A stretch of 64,000 nucleotides of DNA from Owenia fusiformis (GCA_903813345.2 CAIIXF020000010.1:30500828-30564827); one strand, 5' to 3'; shown: positions 51,630-62,808, numbered from the stretch's first letter. The notes: a model not told the origin generated them from the letters alone. A program made the numbers and translations.

Positions 51630-52630
51630 GTTTTAACAATTGTAGAATTTTAGAAATACAACTTTTAATTTATATGCTTTGTAAACAGATGATGAATATA
51701 TTTTGTAATCGTATTACCTATATATGTAACCATTAATTTGTCAAGGGTCACTATAGTAACTACACAATTTGGCATTAATAAACACAATGTGAGGTCGCAA
51801 AATTAAAGTAAGCGAAAAATAAATGAAGATTGTGTATCTGTTATTTATATATTTTGTAATCATATTACCATATATGTAACCATTAATTTGTAAAGGGTCA
51901 CTATAGTAACTAGTAACTACATAATATTTATTATTTATATTGTATTGTTTTATTGGTAGAAATAAATAATTGTGCTATTAAATATAAAGTTTTACATTTC
52001 TTATTGATCTTGATAATTACTGTATTTTCGATCTTGTGCTGATGGGGCCAAATATTGTTGTCGTGGAGAGAGAGCAAGATATGTTGTCATGGAGATAGTA
52101 AGAAACGCATTCATTTGTTTTACTTTAAATCTTTCCAAATCCAAGTGTGATTTTTATCAATGTGTGCCACAATGATCCCATTTACTCTGAAGTCATTTCA
52201 TTTTCTAACCATTTCACAAACATTTCTTTTCATATAATACTTCTAAATTGGCATCATTTCCATGTTTGAATTGCTGATACAGTTTCTGGCTACTGATATT
52301 ATCTCTATCATCAGTTTTCATTCCACAAACGAAATATCAATTATTTTGCCCAATATTTCAGTTTCATTATTTAGAAACATTGAATACATGTTTTAATTGG
52401 CAGTTTAAAATGGTTGTGTTTTCAAGTGTTATTTTATATATGTCCAACAAATCGAATTATGGTTTTGATACTATCTAGATGTATTTAATAGTATCTCAAT
52501 GTCTCGTTAATTCATTTGACCAATAAAAATCATAACTGCCTGGAAAGTAATATGAATAAAGTATGTAAATAAATGAATTAAAACGTCAAATTAAGAAGCA
52601 AAAGTCTTTTCTGGGTCACTGCGAATGGCA
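51630..52630. other. Intergenic, AT-rich
   Basis: CATTAATTTG and GGGTCACTATAGTAACTA are directly repeated near 51730 and 51885. No gene is seen. Confidence 0.5.
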
Positions 52631-52639
52631 TGATTTCCT

Positions 52640-52976
52640 CGAGTCTCTTCAGTTGCAAGGCAACCATACTGGGACCGATTCGCGTCGTTCCACTACTGCC
52701 CTTGGTGGGGGCCCGCTACCATACTATATGACTCCCGGAGTTTACTAAAGCACGTTAGTGGAGGAACCAACCACAGTCTCACAATCTGTCTCCGGCAAGA
52801 GCGGCCAGAGAACCAACCCATGCCAAGGGCCGGTAAACGGTTGGACCTTCGGACCGGGTGTCCGTAGTGACAATGATCAACAACTCCGTACCTGGGGCTC
52901 GAACGCGAGACCTCCGTATCCCACTATGTTCAACCGCAAAGTAGCCTCAGTCTACGCCACTAGGCTACCCTGCTTA
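52640..52976 (-). mobile_element. tRNA-derived SINE
   Basis: On the minus strand the 5' end (52976 down to about 52893) is tRNA-like. It has A box TAGCCTAGTGGCGTAGAC and B box GCGTTCGAGCC, with a T-arm-like GGTCTCGCGTTCGAGCCCC. The body is markedly GC-richer than its surroundings and runs to about 52640. Open frames here are coincidental. Confidence 0.7.
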
Positions 52977-53560
52977 GGTGTCAAAACTGCTAAAAAATAA
53001 TGTAGTTGTTACAATTATTTGCTTGGATAAACATCTGATTTAATCTGATTTAGTTGGAATCGAAGTTCGACCAACGATCAAGGCAATGCAATCAACGACT
53101 CTTGCAAATGTCGTAAAGACAGAAAGTACAAGAATCGTGATCAATGTAAAGTATAATATTTAAGACACATCTTTAAATATCGGGTTGGAGAAACATTCCA
53201 AACTGAAGAAGAATCATTTATAACATTTGATTTGTTGCCAATATATCAATTGCGTCTCAAATTAATGAAATAAAAGGTATCGCGGGCCTGTGACTAAAGC
53301 CATGGCAACAAATATTGGCAGAAATGTGTTGGAACTCACAACATGAAACAAGAGATTAGAAGGAAAATGGGAGCCATTTCACAAGATATCTGTGAGTGTG
53401 TAGCCATAAAACTTTACTGGGCTCAAGCTTGTCTCTTAAAACAGCATTTTGAGCATGATGTGTAAACTTCCTTAAAATCTTGAGCATTTGACCAATGAAA
53501 CTTGGTAGAATAAAAGAACATTGGACAAGGTCAAATTGTGCCAGATATGACTTAGAATCC
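52977..53560. other. Intergenic
   Basis: Nothing recognised. Confidence 0.5.
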
Positions 53561-53993
53561 CAGGCCTGTCAACTGTCCCGCAATTTGCGTATTTGTCACG
53601 CATTTGCTGAAGAATTTGAAGTCACGCCAGTTATTTTTGCGTGACAGAAAATGTCACGCAAATACGCATTTCACCTGGTAATTGTCAAGCAAAAATATTT
53701 TTGTAGAAAAATTTCTAAAAAAGATCGTCTACACAGCAAAAATACGAACGACGGAAAAAAATTTACGCATTTCGTTCGGACTTTTCACGCGAATTACGTA
53801 TATGTCACGCATTCCGTTCGAAATTTTTCGTACCTACCCCCCCCCCCCCCCCCCGTTGATGGATGTTTAGAACGCGAACGTAGCGAGCGCGAAAAATTTG
53901 AGGTGTTCAAAATTTGGACCAAGGTGTCCACATTTTGAGGGGAGGTGTTCAACATTTCCAAGTCACTCAGGTGTTCCCAAGTTGACAGGCCTG
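53561..53993. mobile_element. hAT-like MITE with CAGGCCTGTCAAC termini
   Basis: CAGGCCTGTCAACTGTCCCG at the left and GTTGACAGGCCTG at the right; GAATCC lies directly outside both ends (53555-53560 and 53994-53999). Termini resemble those of copies A-C (CAGNNCTGTCAA), but the interior differs, being rich in TCACGCAAATACGC-like motifs and a poly-C tract at 53838. 433 bp, no transposase. Confidence 0.72.
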
Positions 53994-55079
53994 GAATCCA
54001 TACAGGATGATTAAGTTATTGGGATTTGTTTGGATTACCTTTTTGGCTCACCACCCTGTATGTGTCTCCTTGGGCAGTTTTGGCTACCCAATTTTCAAAT
54101 AAAGGCAATCCACCCAATTTTAAATCTGGGATAGACAGCGTTTTAACTCAATATGTCACTTTTGCTCCAATGTCACATAAAATAAAACAACAGAATTTCT
54201 TTTAATGACATTTATTGACTATACAATTATATACGATAAGAAGCTAATAGTATTTACATTGGACTGATGGCAGTGATGTATCAAAATACTCCGGTGTTGT
54301 ACAAAAAATAGTGTATCATTACTATATGCATATTGAGTTTAGTTTACAACTCACCATTGAAGTCCATGTAATGTTTAATGATGACGTCACTTGAATATTC
54401 TAGAGAGCAATTTCTAGAATTGTCTAGAAATCGCACTTGACTTTGTCCACTTTACAACCTGACATAAATGACCAAATCACAGACCCCATGGACAATCACG
54501 GACGTGTTTCAGGACTAATCCAAAGGGAACCTATATCCAGCAGAACAAGGGTGTCATTTGGGAATAGGACCCAAAATGGTCAGACCCCACATTACTATAG
54601 ACAGACAAAGGTGAGATTTATTACAAGTAGGATATATAATATACAGCATAGGATATATAATATATACCATAGTATATATATTACATTAACCAAAAAATAT
54701 ATAATACATACCATACGTAGAAATACACATTTTTTACAGCAAACAGGCATCACCAAGGATACCCATGATTAAAGCTAATGAGTATAAAATGATCACATTT
54801 TTTGAATCAATATATATGCAGCTATGATACAATAATCTACAAGCTAACACAAAAAGACAGCGAGACTGGCAGAAATTCAACGAACATGTGGATACATGTT
54901 ATTTGTATATATGTGTTTACATGTGGATACATGAGAATTTTACCTATTTTATCAGTGAAAATTTCCATCAATCAATTACGAAGATTTTCAAAAAATTTGC
55001 CCTCATAATTTGCACCATTTTCCATTTCAAAGTTGTAGAACTCGTTCGAACTTGTAATCTGAGTCAAGCACTATGAAAT
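53994..55079. other. Intergenic
   Basis: Short ATATATAATATA repeats at 54630-54720. A 111-codon open frame at 54437-54772 overlaps these and has no recognisable domain. Nothing else. Confidence 0.5.
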
Positions 55080-55301
55080 TGAAGACCTGCTCGAATGCAG
55101 ACTTTCAAAATGGCCACTTTTTAAAAATGGCAGCCATTTTAGTGCCAATTTTACAGTAATTTAGGTACAATATATAAAACTGTAATAGCAATATGTTTTA
55201 GATGCAAACGAAAAAATATGTAGGACATTAATAAAGCTAGAAGTACAAGCTAGATGAAGCACATTGTCTAATGACACTTTTTTTCTTATGTGTGTTATTT
55301 T

Positions 55302-57027
55302 CCTTTTTATGTCCCAACCACATAGTGTGGGGCCATATTGTCGGCCTAGGCGTGTCCGGTTGTCTGTCTGTCTGTCTGTCTGTCCGTCCGTCCGTCCGTC
55401 CGTACGTACGTCCGTACGTCCGGTAGTTTTCTCCAAAACCGCTACAGATATCACCTTCAAATTTTCAGGGATAACTTATGAGTGCATACAGATGTGGACG
55501 AAAGATTTTTAGCTCGATACCTACTCCCTGTCGGCCATTTTGAAGTCAAATGCTAAAATCCTTGTCTGCAAACTTTAAGAAAAACTGCTTCACTGTTGCT
55601 TTTAAAACTTTAACATCTTGTTCAGCTTACTTTATTCTACATCTGATTAGGTTTTGGACCTGTTAGCTCAGTCATGTCAGCCATTTTTAATGTCTTAAGA
55701 AAAGTTAGCGCGCGATAATGCTTTGTTTCATATTGAACGGTGTTTTTGAGTTTTCATACTTTAACTATTTAGTAGCTTTATAAATAATTTCAGGTGTACT
55801 TTGTTGTAAAAGCTTTAACTATTTAGTAGCTTTATAAATAATTTCAGGTGTACTTTGTTGTAAAAGCCTATGATTTTGTTAACAGTGGTTATATGTGACA
55901 ATTTTGTAAAAGGAAATCAGCAAAAACTCGCAATCACTTTTTTATTGTCGGCCTTTTGGATTTTTCCTTCCTAAAATCTTGTATGTAAAGTCTTGTCTAC
56001 GTGTTTTCAGGTGAATCGTGTGGCAGATCAATTTCAAATTTTCAGGGATGATTCTTTGTATGAAAATCTCGATCTGATTAGTTTTTTGGCATTCTGGGTA
56101 AATGTCAAGGCAGCCATTTTGGATTTTCCGTCCTAAAATCTTGTCTGTAAAGTCTTGTCTACGCGTTTTCAGGTGAACCATTTGGTAGATCAATTTCAAA
56201 TTTTTAGGGATGATTCTTATTATGAAAATCTAGATCTGATTAGTTTTTTGGCATTCTGGGTAAATGTCAAAGCAGCCATTTTGGATTTTCCGTCCTAAAA
56301 TCTTGCCTGTAAAGTCTTGTCTATATGTTTTCAGGTGAACCGTTTGGTAGATCAATTTCTAATTTTCAGGGATGATTCCTTGTATTAAAATCTAGAACTG
56401 ATTAGTTTATGGCATTATGGATAAATTTCAGGGCTGCCATTTTGGATTTTCCATCCTAAAATCTTGTCTGTAAAGTCTTGTCTACGCGTTTTCAGGTGAA
56501 CCGTTTGGTAGATCAATTTCAAATTTTCAGGGATGATTCTTAGTATAAGAATCTAGAACTGATTAGTTTTTTGGCATTCTGGGTAAATGTCAAGGCAGCC
56601 ATTTTGGATTTTCCGTCCTAAAATCTTGTCTGTAAAGTCTTGTCTACGCGTTTTCAGGTGAACCATTTGGTAGATCAATTTCAAATTTTTAGGGATGATT
56701 CTTATTATGAAAATCTAGATCTGATTAGTTTTTTGGCATTCTGGGTAAATGTCAAGGCAGCCATTTTGGATTTTTCCGTCCTAAAATCTTGTCTGTAAAG
56801 TCTTGTTTACATGTTTTCTGGTTTACTGTTTGACGGATCAATTTCAAATTTTCAGGGATGATTCTTAGTATGAAAATCTAGAGCTGACTAATTTGTTGGC
56901 ATTCTGGGTATATTTTTGCATTTTCCATCCCAAAATTGTAACGGTAAAGTCTTGTCTACTCATTTCAGGATAACCATTTGACAGGATCACCCATTGGTGG
57001 GGACATATTGTACACATTTGTGTTCTT
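55302..57027. mobile_element. Modular tandem-repeat element with CYGTC microsatellite, copy 2
   Basis: Same order as copy 1: TTTATGTCCCAACCACATAG, TGTCTGTC/CGTCCGTC tract (55358-55420), core with CTCCAAAACCGCTACAGATA and AAATAATTTCAGGTGTACTT (the latter in local duplicate), about six 161-bp units, and the terminal GGTGGGGACATATTGTACAC. Paralogous block 1 keeps the unoccupied site near 26349, which fixes the ends to within a few bases in a T-rich target. Confidence 0.85.
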
Positions 57028-57312
57028 GTTTTTTACTATAGCTCAAAATTCATAATTGATATGTGAATACTCATAAGCATAGCAAATTTTCTTAAGACAT
57101 TTTGGCTAGTACACGTAGGTGGAAATGAAAGGTTTGAAGTATGGCTGCCATTTACAAGTAATTGTGACACTTGGTATGTTAGAATATCTTGTAATTTGCA
57201 TCATAATTGACAATCGAATTGGAAAAATAGTTATGACAATTACAGCAGATTTTATTGAATGAATAAATGAAGCTAACTGATAACTTGTCATTTTGAACTT
57301 ACTGGAAACACC

Positions 57313-58989
57313 ATGAATATCTTCCGGGCCAAATTCCTCATCATTTTTATCGTTGTCATTGGGACTTCCTATTTATTAAGCATAGCACCTTGGCTAGTTG
57401 AAGAAATGCAACAATCTACCACACTGGCTGCTCAGATAAAATGGGAAAATACAGGCGTAAAACCAGAAATAGAATTATTTGCTCCACCTCCCAAAGCGCA
57501 TGTGGATACTAAAGGCAATTTTGGAGCAGCTAAAACATCAGGGATATTAACATCAAGAGAACATCCTAAAACATCGGAGAAGATAATGTTAAAAGAACAC
57601 TTTGAGCAAATAATTAATGCATGGGGAAACATTACAACAAACCAACAGAAGTATACAGTCTTAGACTTTCAAAATATCTGTGACACCCATTCTGATGACC
57701 TGATCCTATTACAGATAGAACATATGTATGATCTCGCTGGAATAAACACAAGTCAACGATTTAATAATAAGTGTTTGAAATTTATGTCCAATATCCTTGG
57801 ACCGCGTTTATACAATTCAACGAGATTCGAGTATAGCATACAGTGGTCATATGATAGTCTTCGTCATAATGTTTATATGAAGATCTTCGAAACTTTTTTT
57901 GGGAAATCAACGTATGGAGGTAGCAGCTTTCGGATACTTGTACAGGGTGTCCATAGTTTTATGTGTAATGTGAAAGATAATTTCAATGGGATATATCATG
58001 TATGTTGTCCCTTTGTACCACCATGTAGTAATATTACTGTCACATTGGTATACACTTCTTATGGGGCATTCCTTGATATTCCAACAATTCGACCATTTTC
58101 ATTGATTCTTGCTCAAATAAAGAATTGCCGACTAAATAATGGAGATCAGCTGTCGCATGAACAATTCGAGACTAATATGATAAATAAGGTTCAGTGCGTG
58201 AGAGATCCAAGATTCCTTTCTAAACATGGGAGATGGATATTACACGATGGAAGTTTAAAATGGGGATTGCACTCAAAATGTATTTCAAAGATGTTGACCC
58301 CGACAGAACTCAGAACTTGTTTTCAAAAATTAAGAAACATAAATTGCTACGGAGACTCTCATCTCGTTTATACAATGACTTATTTTCAACAACTGATTGA
58401 AAATAGATCAGTTTATCATAAAGCACACACAAATTGGAAATTTGATAATGATCATCTTTCCTTCCATTGGTCAATCAGAGTGCTTGAAGTTTCACAAAAT
58501 CTGCTTCAAAATATTAAACCAGCTGTGGTAAAAACTGGGGATCAACGTTACAGTACTATAATTTTGGATAATGGAGCTTGGGATTTGTACAAAGGGACAT
58601 TGTCTAACTATCTCAATTCTATTCAAACCTTACTTGTGCCACTTTTAAGAAAATATCGCCAAAATCCAACATGGAACAATACACGTATCATCTGGTTTGG
58701 TAATATAGCATGGCCTCATAAACCAGGGTACATGACTCAAGGACACCATGAGAGGAATGACTTTAGAATTGCTGTTGCAAATGCTCTTACCGAGTCACTC
58801 ACCAAGGACCTTGGCATTGACTTCATAAATCAGTTAACCCCTTCGAGTATAAGGTCCAGTGAGAATGTATGTAAAGTACATTATATCTGTACAAAGAAAG
58901 TTATTAGAGGTGCACACAAACCAAATGCAATCGGACATGTGGGGTTTGTTACAGCTCACATGTTATTTGAGGACATGTGTAGAGTATAG
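57313..58989 (+). CDS. NXPE / PC-esterase-like type II membrane protein, copy 2
   Basis: 558 codons, intronless and intact. Differences from copy 1: a shorter hydrophobic anchor (FLIIFIVVIGTSYLLSIA), a 7-residue deletion after SQNLL, and altered residues before the C-terminus (VIRGAHKPNA). The candidate catalytic block CYGDSH (Ser at about 349), LDNGAWD and the late GH (541-542) are kept. Both copies being open over more than 550 codons, with many differences between them, argues for selection to stay coding. Same start choice as copy 1. The function (SGNH-type acyl-ester chemistry on glycans) is inferred from the family. Confidence 0.78.
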   Translation: MNIFRAKFLIIFIVVIGTSYLLSIAPWLVEEMQQSTTLAAQIKWENTGVKPEIELFAPPPKAHVDTKGNFGAAKTSGILTSREHPKTSEKIMLKEHFEQIINAWGNITTNQQKYTVLDFQNICDTHSDDLILLQIEHMYDLAGINTSQRFNNKCLKFMSNILGPRLYNSTRFEYSIQWSYDSLRHNVYMKIFETFFGKSTYGGSSFRILVQGVHSFMCNVKDNFNGIYHVCCPFVPPCSNITVTLVYTSYGAFLDIPTIRPFSLILAQIKNCRLNNGDQLSHEQFETNMINKVQCVRDPRFLSKHGRWILHDGSLKWGLHSKCISKMLTPTELRTCFQKLRNINCYGDSHLVYTMTYFQQLIENRSVYHKAHTNWKFDNDHLSFHWSIRVLEVSQNLLQNIKPAVVKTGDQRYSTIILDNGAWDLYKGTLSNYLNSIQTLLVPLLRKYRQNPTWNNTRIIWFGNIAWPHKPGYMTQGHHERNDFRIAVANALTESLTKDLGIDFINQLTPSSIRSSENVCKVHYICTKKVIRGAHKPNAIGHVGFVTAHMLFEDMCRV

Positions 58990-59267
58990 TGATCAATGGA
59001 GTTTGACAATACTGGGAGGAGGTCCGTTTTAAATGAGTAAAGTTGGACATCAAGATCTGTCAATATATGCATCATTATTGTAGAAATAGTGCTTGTTTGG
59101 TGTGGTCACACTGAACGAAAATTCCCAAAATATATTTTCCACATATCTCAGTTCATGGGCACCCAAATAAGGCTATCTATAGTAAGATTTGTCCTTTCCA
59201 AGGGAATCCACGTATAAATTTAATTTGCTGAATCAGCTAATTAGTAAGTGATTCATATTAGATTAAG

Positions 59268-59498
59268 ATGGGAAAAGTTAATCCAAGGACTGGGGTTAAT
59301 CCCGGTGTAAAAGTAATAGTAGTCCCAAGGAAGCACGGTCCTACGGACCGTGCTTCCTGGGTTTATACATCCTATGGATTGTCAATCCCAGTGTTTATGG
59401 TCTCAATAGGACTGTCATTCCTACTGTTATATATTAATAAGACCATGGACTATAATCACCAATGGACTTCTGTTCCTTCCACACCAGTGAAAGAATAA
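59268..59498 (+). CDS. Possible small single-pass membrane protein
   Basis: 76 codons from ATG at 59268 to a TAA. A basic N-terminal part (NPGVKVIVVPRKHGPTDR) is followed by a membrane span (LSIPVFMVSIGLSFLLLYI) and a short tail with TSVPSTPVKE. Bases 59327-59357 form a near-perfect palindrome (GGAAGCACGGTCC, then its complement) within the frame. The matching place in block 1 (29681-29735) is disrupted by a deletion of about 75 bp. Family not recognised; could be chance. Confidence 0.33.
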   Translation: MGKVNPRTGVNPGVKVIVVPRKHGPTDRASWVYTSYGLSIPVFMVSIGLSFLLLYINKTMDYNHQWTSVPSTPVKE

Positions 59499-59872
59499 AA
59501 TGTCCCGGACATTTAATCCCAATTTTATTGTCCCGGACTTTTATATCTAGGTCAAAGAGACCGTCATTTTACATATATTAAAAGAGTTATGCATAAATAT
59601 AAATAAAAGTTGAGTCTGTTCGTCTCACCTTTCTTGGCAAAATCAATAACGACTTGGTCCAGTGGCCGAGAGAATAGTGTTTCGATCCCTATGTGAGTCA
59701 ACTTATTTTTTTAATCTCAATACAGTTAAACACTTTTTTAAGTATCCCAACACCCCTTTTTTTAAAGAAAATGTCATATTTAAAAAACGCAGATGTTTAG
59801 TTAAGCATGGCCAACCTGGGTATAAATTGTTGCACGTGGTATATGTTATTCCTTTGAAAAGTGGATGCCAAG
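59499..59872. other. Intergenic; possible tRNA-like promoter fragment
   Basis: TGGTCCAGTGG at 59655 and GTTTCGATCCC at 59679 resemble pol III A and B boxes, but the spacing is short. If real it is a broken tRNA-derived SINE. GTCCCGGAC palindromes lie near 59500-59545. Confidence 0.3.
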
Positions 59873-59992
59873 ATGAAAACACAACTGGACATAAATGTTA
59901 TTTATCAATATGTCAGGCAAAAATCGTATCCACCAGGTACAACAGTGAATGGAAAGAGGGCTATAAGAAGAGCTTCGACAACAAATTTCAAG
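59873..59992 (+). CDS. Integrase-like gene, exon 1 (N-terminal segment)
   Basis: 40 codons from ATG at 59873 to donor AAG|GTAATG. It contains DINVIYQYVRQKSYPPGTTV then KRAIRRAS, resembling the stretch before the zinc-binding region of Ty3/gypsy-type integrases and related domesticated genes (GIN and KRBA2-like). Ends in phase 0, matching the exon at 60797. The intervening 804 bp contains no integrase core. Could be a domesticated remnant or a decayed element. Confidence 0.45.
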
Positions 59993-60796
59993 GTAATGTT
60001 AATTTATTCACATTATAAAGTCAATCGTACCCAGATAATAACGTCCGACGCCACAATGAGGACACTTCCTCCTGAAATATGTTCACAAATGTAGTCCTCG
60101 AGACTTTTCCCTCGGGTTACGACGTCCGAAAACATACACACGGACAATCTATCCTTGTTTATATCCATTTTAGTAGTCCTGGACTTTCCCCTCAGATTAC
60201 AACGTCCAAAAACAACCACGTGGACCTTGTCAATACCATATTTTATGTCCAGGTGGACTTGATGCACTCCTCCATAGATCCACTTTGTTATTTTTCAAAT
60301 ATCGATCACGCCTTCCCAACATTGTCCACATCTTTCAGTTTTGCACAGAGTGCACTAATGTCCCTTCGGTCCCTCGGGGAGATATAAATATATCCCTCAG
60401 GATATACCCTATATCAAAACCTCCCAGGACATAACCCTTATTTATCCCATGATTAATATGTTATCTGTACAATAACAGCTATTGCTATTTCTGATATTAT
60501 TTAAATCCGTGTGATATTTCCCAGAAAATGGTTTATCAAACTCATAAGCATGTGATATCGTTTATCACACGCATAGCCGTGTAATAAAATAATTGATATC
60601 GTTTATTACACGCATATCCGTGTGATAAACGAATTTTATTGATTTTTGATTTTTTTTAAATTCATGATTGTAATCATGGGATAAACCCAATATCAAATCA
60701 TTTCTCATGATATTATTTCATCGCTAATGTAATGTAATGTAATGGTATGTAATGGTAATCGTGGAGAAGAAGTAAATAAATGTAATAACTTTACAG
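59993..60796. other. Putative intron with repeats
   Basis: Two related GTAGTCCT...GACTTT...CCCTC...TTACGACGTCC-type segments (about 60090 and 60170), a GATATACCCTATAT-type repeat at 60365-60450 also seen near 20950, and a 50-bp near-tandem with GATATCGTTTAT(C/T)ACACGCAT at 60554 and 60598, each with a palindromic half. Confidence 0.5.
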
Positions 60797-60997
60797 GATT
60801 TGGCAGTAGGTTCATTAGTATTGATGCGCAACTTAAGAAGACAAGACAGAAAGGGGGGCAAGACGGAGGAGCCGTGGACTGGCCCCTTCGAAATTGCAGG
60901 GGTGGAGAGGGCAGGGATCTACAAGATTAAAAATAAAAAAGGACAATTTTTTAAAAAATCCGTAAATGGCTGTAACTTAAAACAGTTTCACCAATAA
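60797..60997 (+). CDS. Integrase-like gene, exon 2 (GPF/Y C-terminal module)
   Basis: Acceptor ACTTTACAG, stop TAA at 60995-60997. It reads DLAVGSLVLMRNLRRQDRKG, WTGPFEIAGV, and KKSVNGCNLKQFHQ. The 'G..VL.RN.RR..RKGGK.....WTGPF.I......G.Y......G....K.VNG.NLK..H' pattern is the GPF/Y module at the end of Ty3/gypsy-type integrases and of genes derived from them. The catalytic core is not found upstream. The open frame has no stop or frameshift. The two exons would make a protein of about 106 residues; splicing is inferred from phase and splice sites only. Confidence 0.6.
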   Translation, partial: DLAVGSLVLMRNLRRQDRKGGKTEEPWTGPFEIAGVERAGIYKIKNKKGQFFKKSVNGCNLKQFHQ

Positions 60998-62808
60998 CTC
61001 TCGAATAATGATGTAATAATTATTAGTATATATTGTAAGAGTGCATACTGTACGTCTGACGTCGAAAAACGAAACTGACGTAACAATTCGCAAATAAAAG
61101 TGTAATGTGACATACTAGTAATTTGTTTGTTTGTTTGTTTATTTGTTTTTGCGACGCAGGCCTAAAGATAACTGTAGCATATCCAGACTATAAATCTTAG
61201 GTGTGATAGTCCGGTTGAAATCTTATGGATATTTAAATCTAGGTTTACAAGTCCACAAGAGACAATAAATCCCATAACCAAGACGTTCATTACTAAGGTT
61301 TAGAAGTCCGAGGGAATATAGATTCTAGATTTTAAAGTCCAGGACTTGTAAACCCAGGAGTTAGAGTCTATCGGACTTTCAAAATAGGAGACCGTATAAA
61401 CTTTCACACCGGGATTGTTTTAGTGTTATAAAACATTGAGTATACTGAGAATGCAATATGTGCATTTTAAAAAACTGTCGTATTCTCATAATGATTTGAA
61501 TTTTATATCTTGAATCCGGGTTTGTAGAAAAAACCGGGTACCGGGTACCGGGTACTAAATCCTCCATGCGGGATTCCAACTTGGTACCCGGTACCCGGTC
61601 GAGAAAGTACCCGGTCGAAAAAACCGGGTACCCAAAAACGGGGTATACGTTTCTTCACAGGAATAAAGCTTGTAATCCCTTTATTTACGTCATATTTGCT
61701 ATTCCCTCTGACCAAGGATGAAACTAAGCATTTAAAGGTAATAAAAAGTAAACGTTAAAACACAATTCACGACAGGGGCGAAGTTAGGCCATTTGCCAGA
61801 GTACGTTAGATCTACCGTTTTCTACCAACGATAACAAATTTGTCTGAAAGTACGTGTATGTCAAGGTAACATCATGAAATGGGACGCAATCATTAATGTC
61901 ATATGATATGATTATAAACATATTCCATTAAAGTAAAACACTATTGTGTTCTGCATCAAGAGCATAATGTTCAAATCTTAGCAATTGATGTTAATACTTT
62001 CAAGATCAAATATTAATTTTCTACGCTTTGGCGTTGCTGTTATTTAGTTTAACTTAAACTGTATAAACGGTGAACATTGTTTCAAGCTCTTTGCTGCAAT
62101 GTATTCATCATCATCATCACACTATAGCTCGGATAATATATTTAGCTCTGATTTGGCAAATACAGCTGTAATATAAAGTTTAAATTGTGTTTTCAGGACT
62201 AAATGCACTTATAGGGACACCACATAATACATGTCATGAGCTTAAGTCAAAATAAATAATTATATGGAAGTAAAGCAAGGTTCATTTCTGGTCCCCCTCT
62301 TATTTTGTTCATTTATAAGTTTGTATAACCCTACTCCTATGAATTAAGTATAATGAGTAGGATTGCTCTTAAATTTTAGATTTTAATGCTCTGCTGTATA
62401 TCAAATTAGTTTGTATAAATGACCGTAGCCTTAAGAATTGAAGGATTTTCTCCAATAAATGGTTTATCTAGTACAGACATTTACCATGCATTCACAATTA
62501 CAGACTATTACAGCGACATCATGACCAATAAAAGGAAATCCAATTATTCATTGAATTTTGGTTGAGGTAAAAAATATTAATAAGTCCATCAATGTATTCT
62601 ATGCATTATTGAGTATGAATATGAAATATGTGGTTTTCCACGACTCTTCAGTAAGAAGGAATGAAAAACCCAGCAGGAAGGTGAATTGAAATTTGAGTAA
62701 GAATTTGCAAAATTTAATGTAACAAAAATCTACCATTATTTGTAGAATTTTGATTAAGTGTAAAATATTAACTCATCCCATAAATATATCTTATGCATTC
62801 TTTCACAG
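60998..62808. other. Intergenic
   Basis: GTTT microsatellite at 61127-61150; degenerate short repeats with AGTCC/GGACTT near 61200-61380; the GGGTACC hairpin listed separately; otherwise AT-rich without support for a gene. 62545-62610 resembles 62738-62805, the tract before the exon at 62809. Confidence 0.5.
61533..61633. repeat. GGGTACC palindromic cluster
   Basis: ACCGGGTACC is repeated on both sides of about 30 bp (AAACCGGGTACCGGGTACCG, then GGTACCCGGTACCCGGTCGA), giving several alternative hairpins. Confidence 0.8.

Larger units (their letters stand above)
55080..59275 (+). repeat. Paralogous block 2 (contains NXPE-like copy 2)
   Basis: Matches block 1 from CTGCTCGAA...GCAGACTTTCAAAATGG on. 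It carries the modular element at 55302-57027 inserted where block 1 is uninterrupted, and lacks about 600 bp present in block 1 just before the gene. Similarity extends past the stop codon to about 59270. Confidence 0.85.

Noticed and set aside
52893-52976. Functional tRNA gene on the minus strand
   Set aside because: A and B boxes are present but it continues into a GC-rich body and the cloverleaf is not convincing; better explained as a SINE head.
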